Shown here one piece after another: positions 19,247 through 28,513 of a stretch of DNA of 64,000 nucleotides (its first letter is position 1; the number at the start of each line of letters is the position of its first letter). A program made the translations under genes and the position numbers. The stretch comes from Hyphomonas sp. (GTDB lineage Bacteria; Pseudomonadota; Alphaproteobacteria; Caulobacterales; Hyphomonadaceae). The stretch covers positions 1,054,001 to 1,118,000 of the forward strand of contig NZ_JAGYJH010000003.1 of NCBI RefSeq assembly GCF_018402285.1, in the 5' to 3' direction. The notes beneath the pieces are model-generated. The model ran no database searches, was not told where the DNA came from, and saw nothing but the letters and a program-made list of their open reading frames with translations.

Positions 19247-19663
19247 CTACCAGACACCGGCATTCTTGAGGGCCGCGTCAAGGTCAGCGGGCAGGTCGAC
19301 CGCCGCCTCTCCGGATTTGAGGTCGCGCGGCGCCTCCTCCGGTTTCAGATAGCGCCAGCCCTGGAAGGGGCGCTTTGGCTGGGCATAGGTGCGCACGAGG
19401 TCGGGGTCGAAGACGAGCTCGCAGAGGTCTTTGCCGTCCTCATCCTTGACGGCGCGGATATCGATGATGCGCTGGCGCACGCGAATGGCGCGCTTGATGA
19501 CCCAGTAGATCGAGCCGCCCTTGAGCATCTCTTCGGCGCGCTTGGGATACATGCGGGTGTGATGGACGGGCGCGGGCAGGTGTTTCATCAGGCGCGCCTG
19601 CCAGTCGGCCAGGTCGTCGATGTCGTCAGCGCCGACGCAGAGTTTCACCATGTGTACCGTCAT
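19247..19663 (-). CDS. DUF1489 family protein
   Basis: A 138-residue soluble protein. The opening VHMVKLCVGADDIDDLADWQ and the middle GGSIYWVIKRAIRVRQRIID are diagnostic of DUF1489, an alphaproteobacterial family with no known role. The C-terminus RPFQGWRYLKPEEAPRDL also fits. It starts 9 bases after the preceding gene's stop and is probably co-transcribed with it. Full length and intact. Confidence 0.88.
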   Translation of the reverse strand: MTVHMVKLCVGADDIDDLADWQARLMKHLPAPVHHTRMYPKRAEEMLKGGSIYWVIKRAIRVRQRIIDIRAVKDEDGKDLCELVFDPDLVRTYAQPKRPFQGWRYLKPEEAPRDLKSGEAAVDLPADLDAALKNAGVW

Positions 19664-19672
19664 GCCCCCAAC

Positions 19673-20431
19673 CTAGCGGAGAGGCGCGCCAAATCCAGTG
19701 GGGAGGCTCACCTCAATCATCCCGGCCTGTTGGTCGAGATAGGCGCGTTCGGCTTCCGGGCTGGCGAAGAAGAACTCAATGCCGGTGACTTCGGCGCGGT
19801 AGCTGCGGGTGATGCGGCGGAAGGCGGCGCGGGCTTCAAGGTCGATGGTGAAACCCGACACATAGGAGAAGCCCCAGCGCGGCTCGGTGCTGAGGATGTA
19901 GGACTGGTTGTATTTCGTCAGCTTGCCGCCGGAGGGACCGTTCACGGCTTTCGGGAGCGTGTAGTCGATCTGCAGGAAGCGCTCGCCGACCGGATCGAGC
20001 AGCGCGTTGGCCTGCAGGCGCTCGGCGGCCCAGCGGTCGAACTCGTTGTCATTGTAGTTGGGGTGGTGGCGGAAGCCGACACGCCAGGCATGGCCTTCGG
20101 TGTTCACCTGAACGGTCTGGCCAAGACAGGCGCGCAGATCGTCCGGGAAAAGACGGCCATCGGGGGCTGCTTCGCTCGCCCAGTTGGCGGCGACCGCGTC
20201 GAGTTCCTCGTCATGGCCCTGGCGGGAGACGAGTGTCCAGCGCTGGCCCCGGGGCTCACGCGGGTCGAAGGCGTAGACCTGACGGGCCGACCGGGAGCTG
20301 AGCTCGACGGTGAAGGCGGCGCGCAGGGTTTCGGGCGCTTCGGTGGCTTCCAGCGCCGCATGCATCGGCCCGGTTCCGGTCGCCATTGTCAGAGAAGCCA
20401 GGAATACCTGCAGCAGCATCACTCTACCCAT
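19673..20431 (-). CDS. Secreted protein of unknown function
   Basis: About 252 residues. The start at 20431 (MGRVMLLQVFLASLTMATG) places a signal-peptide-like hydrophobic segment at the N-terminus; another ATG at 20419 would shorten it by four residues. The mature region is mixed alpha/beta with DPREPRGQRWTLVSRQG and later YILSTEPRWGFSYVSGFTID, suggesting a periplasmic beta-rich domain. I do not recognise the family. No cysteine lipobox or catalytic motif is visible. It lies just upstream of the DUF1489 gene in one transcription unit. Confidence 0.6.
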   Translation of the reverse strand: MGRVMLLQVFLASLTMATGTGPMHAALEATEAPETLRAAFTVELSSRSARQVYAFDPREPRGQRWTLVSRQGHDEELDAVAANWASEAAPDGRLFPDDLRACLGQTVQVNTEGHAWRVGFRHHPNYNDNEFDRWAAERLQANALLDPVGERFLQIDYTLPKAVNGPSGGKLTKYNQSYILSTEPRWGFSYVSGFTIDLEARAAFRRITRSYRAEVTGIEFFFASPEAERAYLDQQAGMIEVSLPTGFGAPLR

Positions 20432-20584
20432 CGCGTTCGGCGCAAACTCATCCGGAGGAATTGCGGCAACTTCGCGGCAGGGTGACCCCCGCCGCGCGGT
20501 TTCAGGCAAACTCAGCGTCCAGATGCCTCAGCCTTGCCCGCCCAACATTTACGGGAGTTGAACAAAAGGCATACGGCGCCGGAT

Positions 20585-21844
20585 TTAATGCTTGTAGGCC
20601 AGCGGACGTTGGCTGGTGTCGAGGCTGAGATAGCGGTCGCGCAGCTTGGTCTGGCGCGATTCCATCGGTTCGCTCACCCCGTCGATGAACACGGCCGTGG
20701 GCGCGGACGTGACCTCCAGCGGGTCGCCGTCCCAGGCCACGACATCGGCGCGGGCGCCGGGCGCGAGGACGCCGAGGCCGGTCATGCCGAAGATTTCGGC
20801 CGGGGCGGTCGTCAGCGCTTTCATCGCTTCATCAAAGGGCAGGCCGTTGGCGACGGCGTTGCCGGCAATCTGCGGGGCGAGGCGGGCCTGATGGCTGTCA
20901 TCATCGAGGTTGACGATGGCCAGGGTGACGCCGGCCTCTGCGAGGCGGGCGGCGTTTTCGCTGGTGGCGGCGAGCTGGGAGAAGCTGGTCGGGAGGTTCG
21001 AAAAGGCGTCGATGATGACGGGGATCTTCATCGCCGCGAGCCGGTCTGCGACGCGCCAGCCTTCATCGGCGCCGACGATGGCGAGCTTCAGCATCGGGTT
21101 TTCCTGCCTGAACTCCATGATGGCTTCCAGATCGCTGGCGCGGCGGGCCTCGATCAGGATCAGCTGGTCGCCTTTCACTGCGGGCATGAGCGCCTGCGCG
21201 TCCATCCGGGTCAGCACGTTGCCGTCGTTATGGGTCATGTAGCGGGCGCCGAAGAAGCGTACGTCATCAAAGGCGCCGCGCAGGGCGGTCCAGGCGGCCG
21301 GGCGCGAGCCGCCCGAGAGCGAGGCGCCGCGCTCGCCCAGCACAAGGAAGGCAAAGGCGCGCTGCTTGAAGATCGAACCGGGCAGGCCGCTGGTGTCAGC
21401 CAGGAAGCCCTGTCCGGCGAAGAGTTTGGAGCGGGCATCGGGCGCCACCGCAATGCGCGTGAAGCCTTCAAGCCGGGTGACGGCAATCGGGGTGGCGTCA
21501 GGGTTGAAGCCATCGGCGGCATTGAGGGCGGCGGAGAAAGGCGAGCTGCCTGCGCCGGTGTCGTTGGCCGAGCGCTCGCCGGTCACTTCGGTGATGCCGG
21601 TGCGCGAGAAGGCGGAGATGAGGCCGGGGGTGACCCATTCGGCCTCGACCCTGGCCATGCCGGCTGGGGGCGTGCCCGTGCCGACCGAGACGATGCGGCC
21701 CTCATCGATCACAACGACGCCATTGGTGAGGGTTCCCTGCGCCGTTCCGGTCCAGACTTTTTCTCCGACGATGGCGACGGGCTGGGCAGCGCTGATCGGG
21801 ACAAGGCAGAGGGCGGCAAGGCCGAGAAGCAGAGAACGGATCAT
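20585..21844 (-). CDS. Secreted amidohydrolase-fold protein lacking the usual metal ligands
   Basis: A 419-residue protein with a signal peptide (MIRSLLLGLAALCLVPISAA) and the beta-sandwich opening typical of amidohydrolases (VVVIDEGRIVSVG). Where the family has the HxH metal pair after the TPGLI strand, this one reads TPGLISAFSRTGITE, with no histidines. The C-terminal LAPGARADVVAWDGDPLE is the normal closing sandwich. It is therefore probably non-catalytic or uses a different mechanism. Its ATG overlaps the stop of the upstream intact amidohydrolase by 4 bases, so the two are co-translated and may form a heteromer. Confidence 0.82.
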   Translation of the reverse strand: MIRSLLLGLAALCLVPISAAQPVAIVGEKVWTGTAQGTLTNGVVVIDEGRIVSVGTGTPPAGMARVEAEWVTPGLISAFSRTGITEVTGERSANDTGAGSSPFSAALNAADGFNPDATPIAVTRLEGFTRIAVAPDARSKLFAGQGFLADTSGLPGSIFKQRAFAFLVLGERGASLSGGSRPAAWTALRGAFDDVRFFGARYMTHNDGNVLTRMDAQALMPAVKGDQLILIEARRASDLEAIMEFRQENPMLKLAIVGADEGWRVADRLAAMKIPVIIDAFSNLPTSFSQLAATSENAARLAEAGVTLAIVNLDDDSHQARLAPQIAGNAVANGLPFDEAMKALTTAPAEIFGMTGLGVLAPGARADVVAWDGDPLEVTSAPTAVFIDGVSEPMESRQTKLRDRYLSLDTSQRPLAYKH

Positions 21845-23244
21845 TTGCGGTCTCCTTCACCGGGCTGGCCGAGTTCAAAATCCATCACGGGCTGGATGGC
21901 GGGGTCTTCGCGGTCATACATCAGGGCGCCGTCGATATAGACCTTCTCGGCCTGGGCGTAGACGCTGAAGGGGTTGGCCGACCAGACGACCACATCAGCC
22001 ATCTTGCCGGGCTCGAGCGTGCCGGTCCTGTCATCGATGCCGAGGGATTTGGCGGGGTTGAGCGAGAGCCATTGCCAGGCCACTTCGATGGGTATGTCGA
22101 TGCCTGCCCGCTTGCCGTCCGACCAGGCCTTGGCGGCTTCCTGGTTGAGGCGCTGGATGCCGATGTCGCTGTCGGAGTGGACGATGGCGCAAGCCCCCGC
22201 ATTGTGGACCATCGGGATGTTCTCGCGGATGCCGTCATAGGCTTCCATCTTGAAGCCCCACCAGTCGGCCCACATGGACGAGCAGGTGCCATATTCGGCG
22301 AGCTTGTCGGCGATCTTGTAGGATTCGACGGCATGGTGGAAGGCGGCGACACGATAGCCAAACTCCTCGGAGAGATCGAGGATGATCGCCATTTCGTCGG
22401 CGCGGTAGCAGTGCATGTGGACGAGGATGTCTCCGTTGAGGACGCCGGCAAGGGTTTCCAGTTCGAGATTGCGGGCGGGCTCCTCGCCTTCCCCGTCGAT
22501 GAAGGCATCCCACTTCTTCTTGTATTCTGCCGCTTCGATCCAGGCAGCGCGGTAGCCTGCGACATTGCCCATGCGGGAATAGGGCGCGCCTCCCGGGAAG
22601 CTGCCGCGGCCATAGCCATAGACGCGCTTGGGGTTTTCTCCGCAGGCCATCTTGAGCGTGTGGGGCGCGCCGGGGAATTTCATTTCCTGCACAGAGCGGG
22701 CGGGCACGTTTTTCAGGACGACGCCGCGCCCGCCGAAGAGGTTGGCACTGCCTGGAAGGATCTGCAGCGAGGTGATCCCCCCTGCCAGCGCGCGGGTGAA
22801 GCCGGGGTCCTGGGGCCAGACCGAATGCTCCACCCAGACTTCGGCGGTGACGGGGCCTGAGACTTCATTGCCGTCGCCATGGGCTTCGACGCCCGGCGAG
22901 GGATAGGCGCCCAGATGGCTGTGATTGTCGATAATGCCGGGGGTGACCCATTTGCCGGCGGCATTGATTGTGGCGGCGCCCTCCGGGGCGGTGAGGTCTG
23001 CGCCGACGCCGGTAATCTTGCCGCCTTCAATCAGGACGCTGCCGCCTTCGATGAGGCCGCCCTTGCCGTCGAGGACGGTGGCGCCCGTGATCAGCGTCGC
23101 GCCGGAGGGATAGGCGGTGTAGGTGGAGGGGAAGGGATCAAAGACGCGGGAGACCTCGCCGTCCTTCTTTGCGTCGCCCGATCCTCCACAGGCGCTCACG
23201 GCGAGGCAAAGGCCCAGGCCGGCGCTCAACAGCAGCTTCTTCAT
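21841..23244 (-). CDS. Amidohydrolase, lipoprotein
   Basis: A 467-residue periplasmic lipoprotein: MKKLLLSAGLGLCLAVSACG gives a lipobox with Cys19. The metal site is intact: DNHSHLG supplies the HxH pair, HMHCYRADEM and AFHHAVE further histidines, and HSDSD the catalytic Asp. Relatives hydrolyse cyclic amides or act as imidazolonepropionase/dipeptidase-like enzymes, so peptide or hydantoin turnover in the periplasm is plausible but unproven. It is followed with an ATGA overlap by the metal-less paralogue. Confidence 0.87.
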   Translation of the reverse strand: MKKLLLSAGLGLCLAVSACGGSGDAKKDGEVSRVFDPFPSTYTAYPSGATLITGATVLDGKGGLIEGGSVLIEGGKITGVGADLTAPEGAATINAAGKWVTPGIIDNHSHLGAYPSPGVEAHGDGNEVSGPVTAEVWVEHSVWPQDPGFTRALAGGITSLQILPGSANLFGGRGVVLKNVPARSVQEMKFPGAPHTLKMACGENPKRVYGYGRGSFPGGAPYSRMGNVAGYRAAWIEAAEYKKKWDAFIDGEGEEPARNLELETLAGVLNGDILVHMHCYRADEMAIILDLSEEFGYRVAAFHHAVESYKIADKLAEYGTCSSMWADWWGFKMEAYDGIRENIPMVHNAGACAIVHSDSDIGIQRLNQEAAKAWSDGKRAGIDIPIEVAWQWLSLNPAKSLGIDDRTGTLEPGKMADVVVWSANPFSVYAQAEKVYIDGALMYDREDPAIQPVMDFELGQPGEGDRK

Positions 23245-23339
23245 CTATGCCCCGCAAGTCAGCTAATCCTTGTCCCCTATCAGGGCAAAGTTTGCTGTCG
23301 CTTGCAAGGGCTGGAGGTGAGCTTTGGCCCGGCCTGAGC

Positions 23340-23680
23340 TTATTCTGACACAATGTGTTTGTCGCGGCCGAAGACGCTGCGCATCAGCCAGTTTGGCGCC
23401 ATGCGCTCGATGCGGGGATGGCGCGCCATGACGCTCTCCATCCAGCGGCGGCCCCAGACGGCGTTACGCCCGAGCAGGACGACCCCAGGATGGCCATCGG
23501 AAGGCCGATTGGAATGAACGGCGTGGCAATGCCAACCGGAACTGCCAGGGCGATCATGCCGAGACCGGTCACGGCGAGTGTCTGGCGCGCGACGACGTTC
23601 ACTCCGTTGCGCAGAACGTGAATGGGCTTGGGCGGCGCGTAGACCGGTTCGTTCAGGAGGGGGGCGTTTTCAGGTGGCAT
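23340..23680 (-). pseudogene. Frameshifted small membrane-protein gene
   Basis: Starting at the ATG at 23680 the frame encodes MPPENAPLLNEPVYAPPKPI, then a hydrophobic span LGMIALAVPVGIATPFIPIG, then LPMAILG. At about 23490 the coherent continuation moves to another frame: VVLLGRNAVWGRRWMESVMA, RHPRIERMAPNWLMRSVFG and DKHIVSE before TAA at 23340-23342. Adding one G to the run in CTGGGGTCGTC would restore one open frame of about 113 residues. The restored protein would be a two-helix membrane protein with a basic tail. Either a real disrupted gene or a one-base consensus error fits. Confidence 0.7.
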
Positions 23681-23818
23681 GGCGATCAATATGGGTTTGG
23701 AGCTGATACTTACCAGAGTAACGCACGAGATGTGTCGAAAGTCTGGCAAGGGCGTGACCTCATTGCTACACCTTCGGATAACTGAGCATTTGCGTAGAGA
23801 GAGTTGGCCCCGCCGGAC

Positions 23819-25183
23819 ATGAAGCTTCACTCGATCCAGCTTCTGCGCGGCATTGCGGCTCTCCTGGTGGTTTTCTACCACGCCTGGGGTTTACAGCTCC
23901 TCACCATCGACCCGGAAAATTCCGCGCCCGGCCTGCTCGGCGGCATTTTTGCCAGCGGGTATGCGGGGGTCGATCTGTTCTTTGTGATCTCCGGCTTCAT
24001 CATGGTGTGGGTGACGCGGCAGACGGCGCCGGGGGTAGCGGGGGTTGGCGCGTTCCTGTTCTCGCGGGTGACGCGGATCTATCCGCTCTGGTGGGCGGCG
24101 GCGGGGCTGGCGACGGCTTACTATCTTTTCCTTCATGTTCCCGATGCGAACGATCCGGCCTGGCGGGCGGCGCTGCAGGAGGGAGACGCGGCAGGGTTTC
24201 TGGTGAAGTCCTTCTTCCTCCTGCCCCAGCCTGACCTGCCGGTGCTCAGCCTTGGCTGGACGCTGATGCATGAGCTGTATTTCTACGCCGTGTTTGCCTG
24301 TCTCCTGCTGTTGCCACGGGGCTTGCTGCCCTTTGCCCTGCTGGCCTGGGGCGGGGCGATTGTCGGCGCGTCGCTGCTGGGTCTGTCACGCCCGGGCGCG
24401 GTGAACCTCATGACGCTCGCCATCCACCCGCTGACGATGGAATTCATCTTCGGGGCGATGGTGGGCCTGATCGTCAGCGCGGGCTTTGTCGCCCGCTCAG
24501 GGCTTCTGACGCTTGGAGCGGCGCTTTGGTTCACGACAAATCTCTGCCTGCAGGGCGAGGTAACGGCGTACACCTATCAATGGGGCCGGGTGCTGGCCTT
24601 TGGCATTCCGGGCGCGCTGCTGGTCTATGGCATTGCGGCGCTGGAGCAGCATGGGCGGCTGGTATGGCTGGTGCCGGTGACGGCGGCGGTGATTGCCTGC
24701 GCGGCGGTCTACCAGATGCACGGGCTGACACCGGTGAGCGAAGCGGGCCTGCGGCAGGGCGCGGCGATGTGGGCGGTGGGCGCGGGCGTGCTGGCGGCGG
24801 GGGGCGTGATCGGCCTTGGCTGGCTGGGCGGACGGTTTCTACCCGGGGCGATGTATGGTCTGGCCCGGCCGCTGGAGGGGCTTTTCCGGGCAGGCAGCCA
24901 TATCGGCGACTGGTCCTATTCGATCTATCTGGGGCACATCTTCGCGATCGGCGGGCTGATCTTTGCGATCCGCTGGATGGCGGAGACGGGCGGATGGGCC
25001 GCGCCGTTCGTGCCGGGAGCGCCGGGGATTGGCGATGACCTTGCCTATATCGCGGCCGTCTTCATCGGCGCCCTGCTGGCGGGGTGGACCGGCCACAGGC
25101 TGGTCGAGCGCCCGGCGCTGGCCCTGTTCAGAATGCTGAGACGGCGGCTGTTTCCCAACAGCCGCCGTACCCGGGATGTGTGA
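23819..25183 (+). CDS. Acyltransferase 3 family integral-membrane protein
   Basis: A 454-residue protein with about ten to twelve hydrophobic helices. The opening MKLHSIQLLRGIAALLVVFY with HAWG immediately after carries the R/H motif of the acyltransferase-3 (OafA/NodX-type) family. LGWTLMHELYFYAVFAC is the second conserved region, and SYSIYLGHIFAIGGLIFA the late one. These enzymes O-acylate surface or exported sugars such as LPS or exopolysaccharide. The ATG at 23819 starts the family core; a TTG 15 bases earlier is possible. It is divergent from the frameshifted gene and convergent with gcvPB. Confidence 0.88.
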   Translation: MKLHSIQLLRGIAALLVVFYHAWGLQLLTIDPENSAPGLLGGIFASGYAGVDLFFVISGFIMVWVTRQTAPGVAGVGAFLFSRVTRIYPLWWAAAGLATAYYLFLHVPDANDPAWRAALQEGDAAGFLVKSFFLLPQPDLPVLSLGWTLMHELYFYAVFACLLLLPRGLLPFALLAWGGAIVGASLLGLSRPGAVNLMTLAIHPLTMEFIFGAMVGLIVSAGFVARSGLLTLGAALWFTTNLCLQGEVTAYTYQWGRVLAFGIPGALLVYGIAALEQHGRLVWLVPVTAAVIACAAVYQMHGLTPVSEAGLRQGAAMWAVGAGVLAAGGVIGLGWLGGRFLPGAMYGLARPLEGLFRAGSHIGDWSYSIYLGHIFAIGGLIFAIRWMAETGGWAAPFVPGAPGIGDDLAYIAAVFIGALLAGWTGHRLVERPALALFRMLRRRLFPNSRRTRDV

Positions 25184-25206
25184 TTGAGGCCCTGCGAAGG
25201 CGCCGC

Positions 25207-26778
25207 TTATTCGGCGGCGACCTTGCTTGTGTCTTCGGGGGCCCATTTCAGAACCGGCTTGCGGGCGGCGCGGGTCTCGTCGAGGCGCTTGGCCGGAGCG
25301 AGGTAAGGGGCGCCTTTCAGCGTGTCGTCGCCTTGCGCCGCGCGGCGGGCGATGGATTCCAGCGCGTCGCAGAAGCGGTCGAGCTCGGCTTTGGACTCTG
25401 TTTCCGTCGGCTCGATCAGCATGGCGCCATGGACCACCAGCGGGAAGTACATCGTCATCGGATGGTAGCCCTCATCGATGAGGGCCTTGGCGATGTCGAT
25501 GGTTTCGATGCCGTCTGCGGTAAAGGCGTCGGAGAACAGCGCCTCATGCATGCAGTAGCCATCGAAGGCGGGGCTCATGACGTGCTTGAGGCGGGCCTGG
25601 ATGTAGTTGGCGTTGAGGACGGCGTCTTCGGCCGCCTGTTTCAGGCCATCGGCGCCGTGGCTGAGGATATAGGAGAGGGCGCGGACGAACATGCCCATCT
25701 GGCCATGGAAGGCAACCATTCGGCCGAAGCTTTCGCTGGCGTCCCCGTCCACATGTTCGACGAGACGGTAGATACCGTCTTCGTCCTTGTTGACGTAGGG
25801 CACCGGCACATAGGGCGCGAGCGCTTCGGAGAAAACGGTCGGGCCAGAGCCAGGGCCGCCGCCGCCATGGGGCGTGGAGAAGGTCTTGTGCAGGTTGATG
25901 TGCATGGCGTCGACGCCAAGGTCGCCCGGGCGCACGCGGCCGACGATGGCGTTGAAGTTTGCCCCGTCGCAATAGAAGTAGCCGCCGGCCTGGTGGATCA
26001 GGTCGGCGATTTCGCGGATGTCGGTTTCAAACAGGCCGCAGGTGTTGGGGTTGGTCAACATGATGCCGGCGACATCATCGGACTTTTCCAGCTTTGCTTT
26101 GAGGTCTGCCATGTCGACCCGGCCACGCCTGTCGGCCTTGATCTCGTCGACGATGAAGCCGCACTGGACGGCCGTGGCCGGGTTTGTTCCGTGAGCGGAT
26201 TCCGGCACGAGGACGCGCTTGCGAGTTTCCCCTTCGCCGCGCGCGATCAGCGCCTGTCGGATGGCCAGCATGCCGCACAGCTCGCCATGCGCGCCGGCTT
26301 TCGGGCTCATGGCGACAGACGGCATGTTGGTGAGGACTTTGAGCCAGGTGGCGAGTTCATCTATCAGCTGCAGCGCGCCCTGAACGGTCGCCTGCGGCTG
26401 GAGGGGGTGAATGTCGCCAAAGCCGGGCAGGCGCGCCATCTTTTCGTTGAGACGCGGATTGTGCTTCATCGTACACGATCCAAGGGGAAAAAGGCCAAGA
26501 TCAATGGCATAGTTCCTCTGGGAGAGGCGCATGTAATGGCGCACGGCCTGCGGCTCGGAGAGCCCCGGCAGGCCGGTGTCCACCTTGCGGGCGACGCCGC
26601 CGAGACGGGATTTGAGGCCCTTGGGTTTGGGCAGGTCCACGCCGGTGGTTTCGGGCGTGCCGATCTCGAAGAGAAGGTCTTCATGCTGAAGAAGCCCGCG
26701 CGAGCCCGAAACGGTCTCGATGGCAGCGGCAGAGACGGAAGCGGGCGCCGTGGGACGGCCCATTGTGTTCATGGACAT
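25207..26778 (-). CDS. gcvPB: Glycine dehydrogenase (decarboxylating) subunit 2
   Basis: A 523-residue subunit that decarboxylates glycine with PLP and passes the aminomethyl group to lipoyl-GcvH. The PLP lysine lies in HINLHKTFSTPHGGGGPG at about residue 300; PESAHGTNPATA and GIMLTNPNTCGLFE bind the cofactor and substrate. The protein corresponds to the C-terminal half of the single-chain P-protein, so the enzyme here is the split alpha2beta2 form. Its ATG shares a base with the gcvPA stop (TGATG), giving tight coupling. It is the last gene of the gcv operon. Confidence 0.96.
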   Translation of the reverse strand: MSMNTMGRPTAPASVSAAAIETVSGSRGLLQHEDLLFEIGTPETTGVDLPKPKGLKSRLGGVARKVDTGLPGLSEPQAVRHYMRLSQRNYAIDLGLFPLGSCTMKHNPRLNEKMARLPGFGDIHPLQPQATVQGALQLIDELATWLKVLTNMPSVAMSPKAGAHGELCGMLAIRQALIARGEGETRKRVLVPESAHGTNPATAVQCGFIVDEIKADRRGRVDMADLKAKLEKSDDVAGIMLTNPNTCGLFETDIREIADLIHQAGGYFYCDGANFNAIVGRVRPGDLGVDAMHINLHKTFSTPHGGGGPGSGPTVFSEALAPYVPVPYVNKDEDGIYRLVEHVDGDASESFGRMVAFHGQMGMFVRALSYILSHGADGLKQAAEDAVLNANYIQARLKHVMSPAFDGYCMHEALFSDAFTADGIETIDIAKALIDEGYHPMTMYFPLVVHGAMLIEPTETESKAELDRFCDALESIARRAAQGDDTLKGAPYLAPAKRLDETRAARKPVLKWAPEDTSKVAAE

Positions 26779-28121
26779 CAGATGATCTCCTTCAGAGCGT
26801 CGGCATAGGCGGCGATATCATCTGGCGTCGTGCATTCGGTGGCGGCGACGAGAATGACGTCACCGAGGTGATCGCCGGGGAAGAGGCGGGAGGCGCGCAC
26901 GCCGCCGACGACGCCGGCTTCATCGAGCATCGCGAGGACGGCTTCGGCGTCCATCGGGGTGCGGATAGCAAACTCGTTGAAGAAGCGCGGGGTGAGGACT
27001 TCCACGCCCTTGACGGCACTGAGGGCATCGGCGAGCTCGATGGCCGCTTCATGGTTGAGCTCAGCGAGTTGCCTGAGGCCCTTCCCGCCCAGCAGCGTCA
27101 TGTGGGACGTGAAGGCAAGGGCGCAGAGGCCGGAGTTGGTGCAGATGTTGGAGGTCGCCTTGTCGCGGCGGATATGCTGCTCGCGGGTCGAGAGCGTCAG
27201 CACGAAACCGCGCTTGCCGTCTGCGTCCACCGTTTCGCCACAGAGGCGGCCTGGCATCTGGCGCACGAGCTTTTCGCGGCAGGAGAAGAGGCCGACATAG
27301 GGCCCGCCGAAATTGAGCCCGTTTCCGATCGACTGGCCTTCGCCTGCAGCAATGTCCGCGCCCATTTCTCCGGGAGGGGTGACCATGCCGAGGCTGACAG
27401 CTTCGGTGAATACCGAAACCAGAAGGGCGCCTTTCTCATGCGCCGCGCTGGCGATGCCGGAAAGATCAGTGACCGTGCCGAAGACGTTCGGGCTCTGGCC
27501 GATGACGCAGGCGGTTTCTCCGTCCACGGCCTTTGAGAGCTCGTCCTCGCCGTCGATGGCGACGGGCAGCTGGACGACCGTGAGGCCTTGTGCCTCACAG
27601 AGGAGGCGTGTGGCGGCGGCATAATGCGGGTGGAGGCCGCCAGAGAGAATGATCTTCTTGCGGCGGGTGGCGCGGGCAGCCATCACGGCGGCCTCGGCGC
27701 AGGAGGTGGAGCCGTCATACATCGACGCGTTGGCGACATCCATGGCGGTGAGCGCGGCAACCTGGGTCTGGAACTCAAACAGGGTCTGCAGGGTCCCTTG
27801 CGCGATTTCCGGCTGGTAGGGCGTGTAGGTCGTCAGGAATTCCGAGCGCTGGATGATCATGTCGACCGTGGCCGGGACATGATGCTTGTAGGCGCCCGCG
27901 CCGACGAAGAACGGGCCGGAGGAGGCTGAGCGGTTCTTCGCGGCGAGTTTGGTCAGGTGCCGCTCGACGGCGAGCTCGCCCTGATGATCAGGCAGGCCGG
28001 CAATCTTTCCCTTCAGGCGGGCGGCGTCTGGCACGTCCGTATAAAAATCATCGACGGATTTCGCGCCGATGGTCGCCAGCATGCTGGCGCGGTCCTCAGG
28101 CGTGAGCGGCAGGTAGCGCAT
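26778..28121 (-). CDS. gcvPA: Glycine dehydrogenase (decarboxylating) subunit 1
   Basis: A 447-residue subunit beginning [52 protein letters not shown] and [14 protein letters not shown] are the canonical first-half P-protein motifs; [15 protein letters not shown] and [20 protein letters not shown] complete them. It partners with GcvPB in glycine decarboxylation. It begins three bases after the gcvH stop and is followed by gcvPB with a TGATG overlap. Confidence 0.96.
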   Translation of the reverse strand: MRYLPLTPEDRASMLATIGAKSVDDFYTDVPDAARLKGKIAGLPDHQGELAVERHLTKLAAKNRSASSGPFFVGAGAYKHHVPATVDMIIQRSEFLTTYTPYQPEIAQGTLQTLFEFQTQVAALTAMDVANASMYDGSTSCAEAAVMAARATRRKKIILSGGLHPHYAAATRLLCEAQGLTVVQLPVAIDGEDELSKAVDGETACVIGQSPNVFGTVTDLSGIASAAHEKGALLVSVFTEAVSLGMVTPPGEMGADIAAGEGQSIGNGLNFGGPYVGLFSCREKLVRQMPGRLCGETVDADGKRGFVLTLSTREQHIRRDKATSNICTNSGLCALAFTSHMTLLGGKGLRQLAELNHEAAIELADALSAVKGVEVLTPRFFNEFAIRTPMDAEAVLAMLDEAGVVGGVRASRLFPGDHLGDVILVAATECTTPDDIAAYADALKEII

Positions 28122-28124
28122 GTA

Positions 28125-28496
28125 TCAGAGCCCTTCGCAGTAAGCAGTGTAGGCGGTTTCATCCATCAGTCCGTCAAGCTCGCCCTTGTCGGCAATCTGG
28201 ATGCGGACGAACCAGGCGTCGCTCTCGGCGGCCTCGTTGACCTTTTCCGGCGCATCGGAAAGGGCGGTGTTGGCTTCAAGGATCGAGCCGGAGATCGGGG
28301 CGTAGACGTCCGAAGCGGCCTTGACGCTTTCGACGACGGCGAAGTCTGCGCCCTTGGCGATCTTCGCGCCGGTTTCAGGCAGTTCTACATAGACGACATC
28401 GCCGAGCTGGCCGGCGGCATAGGCGGTGATGCCGACTGTGCCGGTGTCGCCTTCGACGCGGACCCATTCATGATCTTTGGTATAGTAGGTGGTCAT
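28125..28496 (-). CDS. gcvH: Glycine cleavage system H protein
   Basis: A 123-residue carrier protein. The lipoylated lysine is Lys59 in [14 protein letters not shown], preceded by [20 protein letters not shown]. The protein shuttles the aminomethyl group between the P, T and L proteins. It starts 17 bases after gcvT. Lipoylation depends on LipA/LipB-type enzymes not encoded here. Confidence 0.96.
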   Translation of the reverse strand: MTTYYTKDHEWVRVEGDTGTVGITAYAAGQLGDVVYVELPETGAKIAKGADFAVVESVKAASDVYAPISGSILEANTALSDAPEKVNEAAESDAWFVRIQIADKGELDGLMDETAYTAYCEGL

Positions 28497-28513
28497 TGCG
28501 CAGCCCTCCAGGA

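Noticed and set aside
18758..20485. Long plus-strand frame opposite the lipoprotein and DUF1489 genes
   Set aside because: Shadow of minus-strand genes with clear signal and family motifs; no recognisable fold.
25084..26808. 574-codon plus-strand frame over gcvPB
   Set aside because: Antisense shadow; GcvPB motifs on the other strand are decisive.
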